A stretch of 64,000 nucleotides of DNA. It comes from Streptomyces sp. TSRI0281. Its GTDB lineage: Bacteria; Actinomycetota; Actinomycetes; Streptomycetales; Streptomycetaceae. The DNA lies in assembly GCF_001905125.1 (NCBI RefSeq), contig NZ_LWLE01000034.1, positions 124,001 to 188,000 on the forward strand, given 5' to 3'. Under the pieces are notes generated by a model, which saw only the letters and a list, made by a program, of their open reading frames with translations, had not been told where the DNA came from and made no database searches. Every line of letters begins with the position of its first letter. The first letter of the stretch is position 1. Position numbers and translations under genes: made by a program. This document shows positions 36,756-46,111 of this stretch, one piece after another.

Positions 36756-36800
36756 CCGCGCGCCCCTTCCCGGCAACGACGGCCGGGAAGGGGCGCGCGG
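36756..36800. terminator. Strong bidirectional terminator
   Basis: 19-bp perfect arms (36756-36774 and 36782-36800; core CGCGCCCCTTCCCGGC) with a 7-base loop, between two convergent genes. Confidence 0.88.
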
Positions 36801-36897
36801 TTCGTGTGTGCCGCTCACGCGGGGCTGACTGCCGCCCGGGGGCGCGTCGGTCACTGTCTGCGGGAGGTCAACCACCCTGTGGTGACCGGGACGTGTG

Positions 36898-38556
36898 TTA
36901 CTTACGGAACGTCAGCGAGGCGGCCGGGGAGGCGTTCCCGTACGCGTCGACGGCGACGACCCTGGCCACGTATCGGTTGCCCTTCACCGCACCCGGGACC
37001 GGGATGTCGAGAGTGTTGGGGCGGGGGGTGAAGTAGAAGTCCGAGAGCACCTTGGAGGACACGACGGAGGCACCGGTCGAGGCGTCGGTGATGTCCACGT
37101 TGTAGTGGTGCACCATCTGGTCGTCCTTGGCCTGCGCGATCCGCAGCGCGGTGCCGCCCTTCGCGTCACGTACCTCCTTGAGGGGCTTACGGGTGGTGAA
37201 CTTCGGAGCCACGGTGTTGCGTTCGGCGGCCGTGTACCGGAAGTTCCTCTTGATCTCCTGGCTGGTCGAGCCCTTCAGCCGCACCGTCCAGGTGTCGCCG
37301 CTGAGGGTGCCCGCGCTCGCGTACGGCGGTTGCCAGTTCGCCGACCACTGGCCGCCGGTGTAGATGTCGTGCTTGTCCGCGGCCATGTTGACCCGGGCTA
37401 TCTCGGTGCGGTTCTTGTAGACCTCGACGAAGAGCGCCTGGGCGGTGGGCGACTCGAAGCGGTTGGCGAGGCCTTCGTCCGTCACCATCTGGTAGCCGTG
37501 GTCCACCTCGATGTAGCTCATCGAGCCGTCGTTGACGGAGGTGAAGTCGCGCTGGTGGATGGAGCGGTCGTCGTTGATGTTGAGGTGGGAGTGGCCGGAG
37601 AAGAGGACGGCCTGCGGGAAGGCGCTCAGATCCTCGGCCAGCAGCGGGTTCGCGGCCTGCTGGCCGTCCATCGTCGTGCCGGTGGTGGGCCGGTGGCCCT
37701 GGACGAGGACCGGCTTGCCCGCGTTGGCGGGGTTGGCGGTGATCGCCGTGAGCCGCTCCTTGAGCCAGGTGCGCTGGGCGGTGCTGGAGTTGTACGTCTC
37801 CGTGTTGACGGTGAGGACGGGCAGGCCCTTCACCTTCGACTCGTAGTAGCCGCCGCCCGAGTCGGGGAACCATGCCTTGGGGTAGCCGGCCCGGATCGCG
37901 TCGAGGCTGGCGTCGTGGTTGCCGTTGGAGATCAGCAGCTGGGTGCCGGTCATGCCCTTGCGGGCGAGGTTGGCCTGGAAGACCTCGGAGACGATCTTGT
38001 GGTCGGGGCCCTTGCCGTCGCCGTTGTCGTTGATCATGTCGCCGTTGGACAGGATCGCGTCGGGCTTGGGGAAGATGGACCCGATGGTGTCGAAGAAGCT
38101 CTCGTACTTCTTGTCCGCCGTCGCGTGGCTGCCGATGTGGACGTCGGACATGACGACGATCTTGGCGAGCGGCTTCTCACGGGTCTTGATCAGATAGCCG
38201 TACGACACCGGGACGCCGGCCTTGTTGCCGCGGAAGGCGACGGCGGTGACGTTGGTGTCCTTCGCGATCCGCAGCGGACGGCTTGAATGGAAGGCGCGGC
38301 TGTCGCGGGTGGGCGTCGTGCCGTCGAGCGTGTACCGGACGGTGACTCCGCGCTCGGCCTTGAACTTCACCGACACCGGGTGCTCGTAGCGCCCACCGGG
38401 CACGCTGACGCCGGGCGCGGCGGGGGTGCCGTGGCCGGGCTTGTGGGGGTGGGACTGCGCCGGGCTCTGGGCCTGGGGCCGGTCCTGCGCCTGGGCGGCG
38501 AGGGGGGAGACGAGTGCGACGGAGGTCGCGGCGATCACGAGGGGGGCGAATCTCAC
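36898..38556 (-). CDS. Secreted metallophosphoesterase with N-terminal chitobiase-like beta domain
   Basis: 552 residues from ATG 38556. A Sec signal peptide is visible (MRFAPLVIAATSVALVSPLA then AQA). Residues ~45-115 form a beta domain (PGGRYEHPVSVKFKAERG, VRYTLDGTTPT) of the CHB_HEX_C type. The calcineurin-like phosphoesterase core follows with VVMSDVHIGS, ILSNGDMIND, LISNGNHDAS, LVQGHRP and LFSGHSHLNI, so all metal ligands are present. A C-terminal fibronectin-like domain (YVARVVAVDAYGNASPAAS) ends the protein. It probably releases phosphate from extracellular phosphoesters and may be phosphate-controlled, though I see no clear PHO box. Confidence 0.88.
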   Translation of the reverse strand: MRFAPLVIAATSVALVSPLAAQAQDRPQAQSPAQSHPHKPGHGTPAAPGVSVPGGRYEHPVSVKFKAERGVTVRYTLDGTTPTRDSRAFHSSRPLRIAKDTNVTAVAFRGNKAGVPVSYGYLIKTREKPLAKIVVMSDVHIGSHATADKKYESFFDTIGSIFPKPDAILSNGDMINDNGDGKGPDHKIVSEVFQANLARKGMTGTQLLISNGNHDASLDAIRAGYPKAWFPDSGGGYYESKVKGLPVLTVNTETYNSSTAQRTWLKERLTAITANPANAGKPVLVQGHRPTTGTTMDGQQAANPLLAEDLSAFPQAVLFSGHSHLNINDDRSIHQRDFTSVNDGSMSYIEVDHGYQMVTDEGLANRFESPTAQALFVEVYKNRTEIARVNMAADKHDIYTGGQWSANWQPPYASAGTLSGDTWTVRLKGSTSQEIKRNFRYTAAERNTVAPKFTTRKPLKEVRDAKGGTALRIAQAKDDQMVHHYNVDITDASTGASVVSSKVLSDFYFTPRPNTLDIPVPGAVKGNRYVARVVAVDAYGNASPAASLTFRK

Positions 38557-38951
38557 GGGGGTCCCTGTTCTCTGGTGCGTACCGGCGTGATGGCGTCACG
38601 GCGTACCGAGGTGACGGCGTAACGTTTCAGTAACCGGTCTGTACCCGCGACGCTAGACAGCGCGCACCAGCCCTGGAGGGTGTGCGGCTGACTCCTGGGT
38701 GAAGTGCCCGTGAATGTCCGGCACTCGGGCGGGGCGTCCGGCACTCGACCGGCACTCGGGCGGTACTCGACCGGTACTCGGCGGGGCGCGTCCGGCGCTC
38801 GTCGCGTCGGCGCCGGGTGCCGCGGTGCTGGCTGCCGGGTGCCTCGTGGATCGTGCCGGGTGTTCCGTGTTCCGTGTTCCGTGCTCCGCGCGGCCGGGCC
38901 TGCGGTCACGGTTCGGCGGGGGCCGACACGTTGCGCTCCTATCGTCGCAGC
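38557..38951. repeat. Intergenic region with simple tandem repeats
   Basis: A 395-bp gap between divergent genes. About 38715-38790 repeats CGGCACTCGGGCGG- and CGGTACTCGACC-like units of 10-12 bp, and about 38860-38885 repeats GTTCCGT. Upstream of these lies the promoter of the metallophosphoesterase gene; short units GTGACGGCGT also recur near 38585-38625. No coding sequence is supported. Confidence 0.6.
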
Positions 38952-39506
38952 ATGAATGGATACGAGGTATCGCGAGCCCTGACGGACACCGAGCTCGCTT
39001 CCGCACCCGACTCCTCGGCCGCCATGCCGACCGAGGGCGGGGAGACCCCGGAAACGGACGACCGCGACCCCGCCCGTGTCGTCACCGGGATGGTCGACCA
39101 CGTCCTCATGCTGGCCGCGACCTGGACGGCCTGGGACGGCGCGCCCATCACCGCCGGGGAACGCGTCTACACCCCGCACAAGGCGGTGCGCCGGGTGGCC
39201 GACCATCTGATCGACCATCTCGCGGAGCTGGAGGCCCGGTTGGCGGGCGAGGTGACCCGCCCCGACCACTGGCACGCCTCCGCGAGCACCACGGCGGCCG
39301 ACCTCGCCCCGTTCCTGCCGGCGGACCTGGACGAGGCGCGGAGCCGCCTGGTCCGGCTGGCCCGCATCTGGGCCAACCGGCTCGACGCCCTGACTCCCGA
39401 GCAGCTCGACCACTCGCCGGGAACCGGCTGGACCTTCCGCCAACTGGCCTTTCACACGGCGGAGTCGGCGTACTACGCGGACGCTGTGGGCGATCTGCGG
39501 GGCTGA
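38952..39506 (+). CDS. DinB-like four-helix protein
   Basis: 184 residues from ATG 38952. The second half reads as a DinB/mycothiol-maleylpyruvate-isomerase-like helical bundle: HKAVRRVADHLIDHLAELEA, LVRLARIWANRLDALTPEQL and TFRQLAFHTAESAYYAD with spaced His residues that could bind metal. The family includes thiol-dependent S-transferases and isomerases. It is followed by an APH-type kinase 45 bp downstream, probably in one transcript. Confidence 0.6.
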   Translation: MNGYEVSRALTDTELASAPDSSAAMPTEGGETPETDDRDPARVVTGMVDHVLMLAATWTAWDGAPITAGERVYTPHKAVRRVADHLIDHLAELEARLAGEVTRPDHWHASASTTAADLAPFLPADLDEARSRLVRLARIWANRLDALTPEQLDHSPGTGWTFRQLAFHTAESAYYADAVGDLRG

Positions 39507-39551
39507 GGAATGCTGTTGCGGGGCGGCGGGGAACCCGGTTCGATCACCGGC

Positions 39552-40409
39552 ATGGTCACTGATGTCCCCCTCGTACGCCGACTGATCGCCACGCAGTTCC
39601 CGCAGTGGGCGGACCTTCCGGTGGAGCGGGTCGCCTCCCACGGCACGGTCAACGCGATCTACCGCCTCGGCGCCGACAAGGCCGTACGGCTGCCGCTTCA
39701 GGAGGGCGGCGCGAACGACGCGGAGACGGAGTGCCGCTGGCTGCTGTACCTCGCCCCGCGGCTCCCGTTCGCCATCCCGGCCCCGCTCGCCCGGGGCGTA
39801 CCGGCGGAGGGCTACCCCTGGTCCTGGTCCGTGTGCCGTTGGCTGGACGGCGAGAACCCGGGCCGCGACAACCCCGTCGACCCGGCCCCCTTCGCCGCGG
39901 ACCTGGCGGAGTTCGTCACCGCGATCCGGCAGGTCGACCCTGCGGACGGCCCGCCCGCGTACCGCAGCGAAACCCTGGCGAGCCGGGACACCGCGACCCG
40001 AGCCGCCATCGCGGCCCTGCACGGACACCTCGACACGGCCGCCACGGCCACCGCATGGGACGAGGTGCTCCGGGCACCTGCCGCGTCCGGACCCGCCGTC
40101 TGGGTCCACGGGGACCTCCAGCCGGGCAACGTACTGGTCGCGGACGGCCGACTCGGCGCGGTCATCGACTTCGGTTGCATGGGCCTGGCCGACCCCGCGG
40201 TCGACCTCATCGCGGCCTGGTACCTGCTGCCCTCCGGGGCCCGGGAGGTGTTCCGTACGGCGGTGGCGGCGGACGACGCGACCTGGGCGCGGGGCCGGGG
40301 CTGGGCGCTGTCCATCGCGCTCATGGAACTCTCGTACTACCGGGAGACGAACCTCGTGATGGCGACGACGGCGCGCGGGGTGATCGGCGAACTGCTCGGC
40401 GCCGGGTAG
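39552..40409 (+). CDS. Aminoglycoside phosphotransferase (APH)-family kinase
   Basis: 285 residues from ATG 39552. The kinase-like fold is complete: N-lobe VERVASHGTVNAIYRLGADK, the APH hinge WSVCRWLDGENP, catalytic Brenner motif WVHGDLQPGNVLV and metal motif VIDFGCMGLADPAVDL. Members phosphorylate antibiotics, hydroxylated metabolites or choline-like compounds. Resistance to an aminoglycoside cannot be concluded from sequence alone. It lies 45 bp after the DinB-like gene. Confidence 0.85.
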   Translation: MVTDVPLVRRLIATQFPQWADLPVERVASHGTVNAIYRLGADKAVRLPLQEGGANDAETECRWLLYLAPRLPFAIPAPLARGVPAEGYPWSWSVCRWLDGENPGRDNPVDPAPFAADLAEFVTAIRQVDPADGPPAYRSETLASRDTATRAAIAALHGHLDTAATATAWDEVLRAPAASGPAVWVHGDLQPGNVLVADGRLGAVIDFGCMGLADPAVDLIAAWYLLPSGAREVFRTAVAADDATWARGRGWALSIALMELSYYRETNLVMATTARGVIGELLGAG

Positions 40410-40749
40410 GCGAGCCACCCGGACCGTGCGGAGTCACCGACGCTCCGGGCAGGCCGTCACTTCGCGCACAGGGCGGTGACGGGGAGGGCGCAGACGGCCA
40501 CGACATCACGGCCCGTCAGCTGGCCAGGCTGGGCGGATACGTCTCGGCGGGGCGTCGCGTCCGCCCTCGCCCCAACCGACCGGGTGCGGGACGACCGCGG
40601 CGATGAACATCTCGCCCGCCCATGGCCGTTCGCGACACGGCAGCCGACGGGAGCCCCGCCCGCGCTCGTTCCGTACGCGTCCTGAAGCGCACTCCTCAGC
40701 TCCCTCGCCCCGGGACCGGCCGCGACGGGTCGGCCGATTCCCCGGCCGG
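40410..40749. other. Intergenic region, no gene seen
   Basis: 340 bp between convergent genes. Open frames here lack ribosome binding sites, recognisable motifs and consistent codon bias, and no strong hairpin was found. Confidence 0.4.
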
Positions 40750-41085
40750 TCAGGGCAGTTCGTCGCGGATCAGCGCCTCGGCGAACGGCTCGCCGGTGGT
40801 CCGGGCGTGGCTCATCCGCTCGCGCACCTCCCGGACGGTGCGCGGCCGGTAACCGGGCCCGTCGGAGCAGCCCGCGTGAAAGCGGACACCGGCGTGCAGC
40901 AGTACGGAGAGCGTGCGCCAGGCGGCGGCGTCCCGCCTCTTCGGCGCAGCGAAGGCCGAGCCGACGTGGACCAGCGCTCCGGCACACCGGGGGCAGACCC
41001 GGTCATGGTCGTACGGGCCGGGGCGGTGCCGCTTGTACGAAACCCGGCAGGGCAGGCAGACGTACGAGGTCTTTCCAGGGGGCAT
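40750..41085 (-). CDS. Zinc-ribbon-like small protein
   Basis: 111 residues from ATG 41085, preferred over upstream in-frame codons because similarity-like features and GC-skewed codon use begin here. Two Cys pairs, SYVCLPCRVSYKR and DRVCPRCAGALVHVG, make a zinc ribbon in the first 40 residues. A basic helical tail follows (TVREVRERMSHARTTGEPFA). Probably a nucleic-acid or protein-binding factor; unknown function. Similar small proteins are common in actinobacteria. Confidence 0.6.
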   Translation of the reverse strand: MPPGKTSYVCLPCRVSYKRHRPGPYDHDRVCPRCAGALVHVGSAFAAPKRRDAAAWRTLSVLLHAGVRFHAGCSDGPGYRPRTVREVRERMSHARTTGEPFAEALIRDELP

Positions 41086-41404
41086 GAGGCCCAGGGTAGA
41101 TCCGCGGGCGGAGGGGCTTCGAGGAGTTTCCGTCCCGCGCACAGGCACTCCGGCCGGACGCCGGACGGCAGGTCCGCCCCCTTTGCCTCCGGGCACACTC
41201 CAGGGGCCTGCTTCGTGTGACCGGGGCCAGGCGTCGGAAGGCCGGCCCCACGGGCTTCGGCAATTCCGCGGGCTTGGGACTCCTCTTCACGCTAGAACGC
41301 TTCCGGGCCCCGCGCATGGGCGCACCGGCCATGGGGATGTCCGATCCGGCACGCGGCAGCAGAATAGGCGTTATCCACCCTTTCCTTCTGGAATGGAGAT
41401 GCCC
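41086..41404. other. Divergent promoter region
   Basis: 319 bp between the zinc-ribbon and amphi-Trp genes. It contains an imperfect GGGGCC...GGCCCC hairpin near 41222-41248 and a more AT-rich stretch near 41360-41395 leading to the GGAG of the amphi-Trp gene. No gene seen. Confidence 0.4.
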
Positions 41405-41773
41405 ATGAAGGACCTCAAGTTTGAGCAGAAGCGCTCTCTGTCACGTCTTGAGGCGGCTGACCAACTCACGGCACTCGCGGCCGCGCTGCGGGAAGGCGGG
41501 GAAGCCGAACTGGAACTCAGCCCCGGAACGCTGAGCCTGCGGATCCCCGACGACCTTCGTAGCGAGATAGAGGTCGGGATCGGCGATGGGGAGATCGAAC
41601 TGGAGATCGAGTTCAAGTGGCCGACCGCACCGACCCGGACAGCGCGATCGCGGACGGTCGCAGCCACAGGGAAGGCCAAGAAGCAAAAGAAGGAGCCCGC
41701 CACGTCCGGTCGGGGCAGCACAGGAACCAGCAGGAGCAGAACCGCGAAGCGGTCCGCTTCGAAAACGCCCTGA
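41405..41773 (+). CDS. Amphi-Trp domain protein
   Basis: 122 residues from ATG 41405, chosen for GGAG 6 bases upstream (in-frame ATGs at 41393 and 41399 are alternatives). Residues 1-70 fit the amphi-Trp domain: KFEQKRSLSRLEAADQLTAL, AELELSPGTLSLRIPDDL and a final ELEIEFKW. The remaining ~50 residues are a basic, Ser/Thr/Lys-rich tail that could bind nucleic acid. The role of the domain is not established. Confidence 0.8.
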   Translation: MKDLKFEQKRSLSRLEAADQLTALAAALREGGEAELELSPGTLSLRIPDDLRSEIEVGIGDGEIELEIEFKWPTAPTRTARSRTVAATGKAKKQKKEPATSGRGSTGTSRSRTAKRSASKTP

Positions 41774-41827
41774 GTCATAGGCATTCAACCGGTGACGTCC
41801 AAAGGGCGGCAGCTTCCTCAGCTCAGC

Positions 41828-43138
41828 TCAGCTCAGCGCCAGCTCCCGTAGCCGCCGCCAGTCCATGGGGGCCCTGGACCGGGGCATCCCAGGGCGGTGC
41901 CGTGGTACCCGGACGTGCAGGGCCCGGTGCCGGATCGTGCATCGTACGGGCGTGGGCAAGGTCAGTGCCTCACCGTCGACCCCGGCTTCGATCTCGGGCT
42001 CGTCCGCATCGATGACGACCTCCTGTGCGGTCAGGGTGGTGAGGCCGGGCGCGCGCCTCCCGGCGAGCAGCTCGGCTGCCTGCGCGGCGTTGTCGACATT
42101 GATGCCCAGGACGCCGAGGGCACCTGAATCCAGGACCTCACGGCGCCCGAGGCCGGCGAGGTCTCCCATCCGGTAGGGGTTGTTGCTGACGAGCACGGCC
42201 TGGGGGCCGTCGATGACCCTGTCCGTGGTGCGGACGGTCAGCCGGGGACCGCGTCGGCGGGTCAGCAGGTCGGGAAGCGTCTGGAGGATGGTGCGGACCT
42301 TGTCGTCGCGGTAGGCGGGACTTTGCACCACGGCCGCGTAGGTGCCGAAGGACGCGTTGTTGACGAAGGCACGCTCACCGATGAAACCGAGGTCGACGCG
42401 GAGTTCAACGCCGTCGGTGAGCGCGTCCAGGCAGGTCGACGGGTCGTCCCGGTCCAGGCCGAGGGCGAGGGCGAAGTGGTTGCGGGTTCCGGCCGGGATC
42501 ACCATGAAGGGAATGCCGTGCCTGGCGGCGACTCCGGCGACCAGGGCCTGTGTGCCGTCGCCGCCCGCGACTCCGAGCAGGTCGGCGCCGCGTTCGACCG
42601 CCCTGTCGGCGAGCGCCACCACATCCTGCTGGTGAGTTGTGTCCAGCAGGAGGACATCGGCGTCGAGCGCCTCGGCCTTTTCCTTGAGATGGAACTTCCC
42701 CACCTTTCCACCGCCCGATCGTGGATTCATGATGAGGAAGGGGTGCTGGGGAGGAGCGGTCCGCATCTCCGGGGGGCCGACCTGCCCGATGTCCCTGCTG
42801 AGTGCCGCTCCTCCGGCGGAGACCCCGAGGGCCCACAAGGCAAGGGAGACGAGTACGACCCACAGCAGCTCCGCCCACGCGTAGAGCGCCAGCACCGCGA
42901 GCGGGGCGACGGCGGCCAGAGCGAAGGCGAGTAGCCTGCCGATTCCACGCAGGGTCAGTGCCCACCACAGGCTCGCAGCCGATATGGCCAACCCGGCCAG
43001 ACCGGAGCCCAGGAGCGTGATGCTCTTGACTCCGGCGAAGACGAGAAGGACCACTACCGCAGCGAGCCCGGCCACGAGGGCAAGGCGTGCGGACCAACGC
43101 TGTACGAGGCGCCCGCGCGCCCCGGAGTCCCTGTGCAT
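41828..43138 (-). CDS. Diacylglycerol/sphingosine kinase-like lipid kinase with N-terminal membrane helices
   Basis: 436 residues from ATG 43138, fixed by AGGAGG 5 bases upstream; the frame extends to 43417 without support. Four membrane helices occupy the first ~120 residues (LALVAGLAAVVVLLVFAGV, LLGSGLAGLAISAASLWWAL and so on). The DAGK catalytic domain follows: PFLIMNPRSGGGKV, ADLLGVAGGDGTQALVAG with the nucleotide-binding GGDGT, and IPAGTRNHFALALGL. It phosphorylates a lipid at the membrane; the substrate is unproven. Confidence 0.87.
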   Translation of the reverse strand: MHRDSGARGRLVQRWSARLALVAGLAAVVVLLVFAGVKSITLLGSGLAGLAISAASLWWALTLRGIGRLLAFALAAVAPLAVLALYAWAELLWVVLVSLALWALGVSAGGAALSRDIGQVGPPEMRTAPPQHPFLIMNPRSGGGKVGKFHLKEKAEALDADVLLLDTTHQQDVVALADRAVERGADLLGVAGGDGTQALVAGVAARHGIPFMVIPAGTRNHFALALGLDRDDPSTCLDALTDGVELRVDLGFIGERAFVNNASFGTYAAVVQSPAYRDDKVRTILQTLPDLLTRRRGPRLTVRTTDRVIDGPQAVLVSNNPYRMGDLAGLGRREVLDSGALGVLGINVDNAAQAAELLAGRRAPGLTTLTAQEVVIDADEPEIEAGVDGEALTLPTPVRCTIRHRALHVRVPRHRPGMPRSRAPMDWRRLRELALS

Positions 43139-43674
43139 GGAGCCTCCTGCCGGGCAGGGCCGTGCCGAGGGCCTGTACGTGGGCGCCGCGCCCCGTGGGT
43201 ACCCAACCGCTGTCCGAGCGGGGCGGCCAAGCCGACCCGGCACCCGGGCGGTCGGGCGCGATGCGGGCGTCCGCCTCGTTCGTACCCCCACGGGAAGCAA
43301 GTCGGTCAGCGGTACGGACCGCCGATGGCCGCGACCCGGTACGGCTGTGAGGGGACCGGTGTCGCCGCCGTGGGGTTCCACGCAAGGGCGTTCCCGCCAA
43401 CAGGTCCATTGCAACACCCGGCGATGTGCGCCGCATGTTCATCGCCGTCGCGGCACGATGCACCAGCGATCCCCGCCGAATCGATCGATCGATTCGACAC
43501 GCCAAAGCGGCGGGGACGCCGTCGCTGCCGAGTCTTCAGGTCGCCCGTGGGTCGGCGGCTGCCACTCCGGGCGGTTGACCGAGTCTCGCCCGTATGGTCC
43601 AGCTGCGCGGGCCCTCTTGCCGTGGAAAGACGGTAATGGAGGCAGGTCAACCCTTCACAAGTGCCGGAGCCCCC
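43139..43674. other. Divergent intergenic region with an 18-bp palindrome
   Basis: 536 bp between the lipid-kinase and membrane-protein genes. The only notable element is a perfect palindrome GAATCGATCGATCGATTC at 43478-43495, made of tandem CGAT and a possible operator. Frames in the region look like complements without starts. No gene supported. Confidence 0.5.
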
Positions 43675-45009
43675 ATGCCCAGCCCGCACGAGGCGCCCGA
43701 GCCCGCTGCCGTCCCCGCGGGGAGCGCGGGTGACGCGGCGAGAAGTGAGTCCACGTACGGACCGGCCGTACGGATCACGCGGAACACCGTCTCGGCAGTG
43801 CTCATCGTGCTCACCTGCGTTCTCGTACCGGTCGCACTGCTGACGGTGTGGGTGCACGACATCGCTCTGGACACCGGCCGGTTCGTGGGGACGGTCTCGC
43901 CGCTCGCCTCGGATCCGGCGATCGAGGACGCGGCCGTCAAGCGCATCACCCATGCCACGGATGTGCGGGTGGACGGCAGTCGGGCGGCCTCGGACATCGC
44001 CGCCTGGCTCCAGGCACAGGGCCTGCCACCGCGGGCCGCGCAGGCCGTGAAGGGGCTGGGCCCGCAGCTCGACGCCGCCATCAACGACACGGTCGAGAAG
44101 GTGGCCACCCGCTTCGTTCGGAGCGACCGCTTCGAGCGGATCTGGACGAACGCCAACCGGGCCGCCCACACCGCCGTCGTGCACGCGCTCACCGGCGAGG
44201 GCCGTGGCGCCGTGGGCGTGCACGCCGGGACGGTCACCCTCGACGTCGGGGAAGCCGTCGACCAGGTCAAGCAGGCCCTCGTGGACGCCGGCCTGTCCCC
44301 GGCCGCCAAGATCCCCGAGGTCGACAAGCAGATGGTGCTCTTCCAGTCCGACCAGTTGGAGAAGATCCGCAAGGGCGCCCATCTGCTGGACACGATCGGG
44401 AACTGGCTTCCTGCGCTCGCCGTGGTGACCGGCGCGGTCGGCGTGCTGCTGGCACACCGGCGCCGCCGTGCCCTGGCCCGTACGGCTCTCGGCGCGGCCT
44501 TCGCCTGCCTGGTCGTTGCCGTCGCCCTGGTCATCGCCCGCCGCTACTACCTGGACCACCTCCCGCCCCAGGTCCAGTCGGGGGCCGCCGCGGCAGCGGT
44601 CTTCGACACCTTGCTGCGCTTCCTGAAGGACAGTCTGCGCACGGCGATCGTGCTCGGTGCGGTCATCGCGCTCGGCGCCTACCTGATCGGCCCCGGACGG
44701 CTCCCGCGCGCCATCCGGGACGTCTCCGAGCGCGCCGCGGGCTCCGCGGCACAATGGGCCTACGCCCACCAGGTCCGCACCGGCCGGGTGGGGACCTGGA
44801 CCCAGGCCCACCGCCGCCGGCTCGCCGCGGCCGCCCTGCTGGCCGTGGCTCTGGTCTTCGCGCTCTGGAACCACCCGACGGCCCTGGCCGTGCTGCTGCT
44901 GGTCATCATTCTGCTCGCCGTGCTCGCGTTGCTCGCCCTCCTTGCCGCCACCGGCCGCGCGACCACTGATGCCGAGCGGGTGGCACAGCGGCCGGAAGGC
45001 GGCGATTGA
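43675..45009 (+). CDS. Four-helix membrane protein with large extracytoplasmic loop
   Basis: 444 residues from ATG 43675, preferred because CCGGAG lies 7 bases upstream (ATG 43636 is the alternative). A first membrane helix (VSAVLIVLTCVLVPVALLTV) is followed by ~200 soluble residues (FVGTVSPLASDPAIEDAAVK, IPEVDKQMVLFQSDQLEKIR), then three to four helices near the C-terminus (LPALAVVTGAVGVLLAH, ALLAVALVFALWNHP, VLLLVIILLAVLALLALL). This architecture is common and unassigned in actinobacteria. It stands alone and is terminated by the hairpin at 45117-45150. Confidence 0.75.
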   Translation: MPSPHEAPEPAAVPAGSAGDAARSESTYGPAVRITRNTVSAVLIVLTCVLVPVALLTVWVHDIALDTGRFVGTVSPLASDPAIEDAAVKRITHATDVRVDGSRAASDIAAWLQAQGLPPRAAQAVKGLGPQLDAAINDTVEKVATRFVRSDRFERIWTNANRAAHTAVVHALTGEGRGAVGVHAGTVTLDVGEAVDQVKQALVDAGLSPAAKIPEVDKQMVLFQSDQLEKIRKGAHLLDTIGNWLPALAVVTGAVGVLLAHRRRRALARTALGAAFACLVVAVALVIARRYYLDHLPPQVQSGAAAAAVFDTLLRFLKDSLRTAIVLGAVIALGAYLIGPGRLPRAIRDVSERAAGSAAQWAYAHQVRTGRVGTWTQAHRRRLAAAALLAVALVFALWNHPTALAVLLLVIILLAVLALLALLAATGRATTDAERVAQRPEGGD

Positions 45010-45116
45010 ACGGCTGGCCGAGCGCTCCTTGGCTCCTTCAGAGCTCGGCGCGCAGCGGGTACCTGTCGGATCGTTCAGCGGGGTGGGCCGACGGCGCGGG
45101 AGACGAAGGTGTCGAG

Positions 45117-45150
45117 GGCGCGCCCGGCACGGACCGGCGCCGGGCGCGCC
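45117..45150. terminator. Bidirectional hairpin terminator
   Basis: GGCGCGCCCGGC (45117-45128) and GCCGGGCGCGCC (45139-45150), perfect 12-bp arms, between two convergent genes. Confidence 0.78.
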
Positions 45151-45227
45151 GTCGGCTCAGCGGCCCGATGGCGATGGGGGCCGCTCCTGGCCTTCGCTCT
45201 CCTGACGTGGCTTTGCCTCGCATGCCA

Positions 45228-45647
45228 TTACGAGTGGAGGACTTTCTCCTTGGCCAGGCGGAACTCCTCGTCAGAGATGTCACCGCGGGCCCGGATCTCC
45301 GAGAGCTTGGCGAGTTGGTCCACCGCGCCGGCAGGCTCGGTGGTACCGACCGCCTCGCGGATGTAGCGGTTCGTCTCTTCCATCTTGGCCTTGGCGTGCT
45401 CCTGTTCGCGCCTGCCCATGTTCTTGCCCCGGGCGATGAGGTAGACGAAGACGCCCAGGAAGGGGAGGACGATCGTGAAGACCAGCCATCCCGTCTTGGC
45501 CCAGCCGTGCATGGAGTCGTCGCGGAAGATGTCGGCGACGACGCGGAAGAGCAGGAAGAGCCAGATGACCCACAGGAAGATCCACATGACCGTCCAGAAG
45601 GCTCCGAGGACCGGGTAGTCATAGGCGAGATTCACATAGCTGCCCAT
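45228..45647 (-). CDS. PLD-nuclease-N-like/SHOCT-domain membrane protein
   Basis: 139 residues from ATG 45647 (AGGAG upstream). Two membrane helices (FWTVMWIFLWVIWLFLLFRV and GWLVFTIVLPFLGVFVYLI) match the PLDc_N two-helix module, and the C-terminus is a SHOCT motif (QLAKLSEIRARGDISDEEF, then AKEKVL). Such proteins are small membrane adaptors, often in stress regulons. A 116-bp gap separates it from the CMD-family gene on the same strand. Confidence 0.88.
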   Translation of the reverse strand: MGSYVNLAYDYPVLGAFWTVMWIFLWVIWLFLLFRVVADIFRDDSMHGWAKTGWLVFTIVLPFLGVFVYLIARGKNMGRREQEHAKAKMEETNRYIREAVGTTEPAGAVDQLAKLSEIRARGDISDEEFRLAKEKVLHS

Positions 45648-45763
45648 ATTGCTTCTCCTGTTCGGTGTCATCCGTGCCGAGGTCGCAGTGCATGCGAGAG
45701 GAGGGGGCCGTCGGCCCTGACCAAGCAAGCCGGCCAAAGCTCGACGTCAGACCAAGCCAATCC

Positions 45764-46111
45764 TCATTGCTGCCCTTCTCCGGAGGTGTCCAGCCCGAAC
45801 GCGTCGCTGATGGCACGGGCGGCGGACACGACGCGGGCGCTGCCCACCACGGGGGCGATCGCCACGAGCGTTCCCTGGATCTTCTCCATCGGCACGCCGA
45901 CTTCCGCGGCCGTGCCGATGTTGAGCAGGTACGACGGGGCAGAGGCGTCAACGGCTACCAGCGCCGCGATACGTGCAAGCAGATACGTCTCCTGGTCCAG
46001 CCCGGACCGCTCGAACGTGTCGAGTGTCATCCGGACAAGCGTCTCGAACACCGGCGCGTTCGCTTCGGCGAGGGCGGCGATGCCGCCCGCTCCTTTCTCT
46101 TCCTCAGCCAT
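45764..46111 (-). CDS. Carboxymuconolactone decarboxylase-family protein
   Basis: 115 residues from ATG 46111 (CAGGAG upstream). The helical CMD fold is recognisable: FETLVRMTLDTFERSGLDQE, YLLARIAALVAVDASAPSYL and LVAIAPVVGSARVVSAARAI. The CxxC pair of AhpD-like redox members is absent, so peroxidase activity is not expected. It probably forms a short operon with the SHOCT gene downstream. Confidence 0.8.
   Translation of the reverse strand: MAEEEKGAGGIAALAEANAPVFETLVRMTLDTFERSGLDQETYLLARIAALVAVDASAPSYLLNIGTAAEVGVPMEKIQGTLVAIAPVVGSARVVSAARAISDAFGLDTSGEGQQ

Noticed and set aside
39552..40409. Aminoglycoside resistance gene
   Set aside because: Only the general APH fold motifs are seen; many such kinases act on other substrates.
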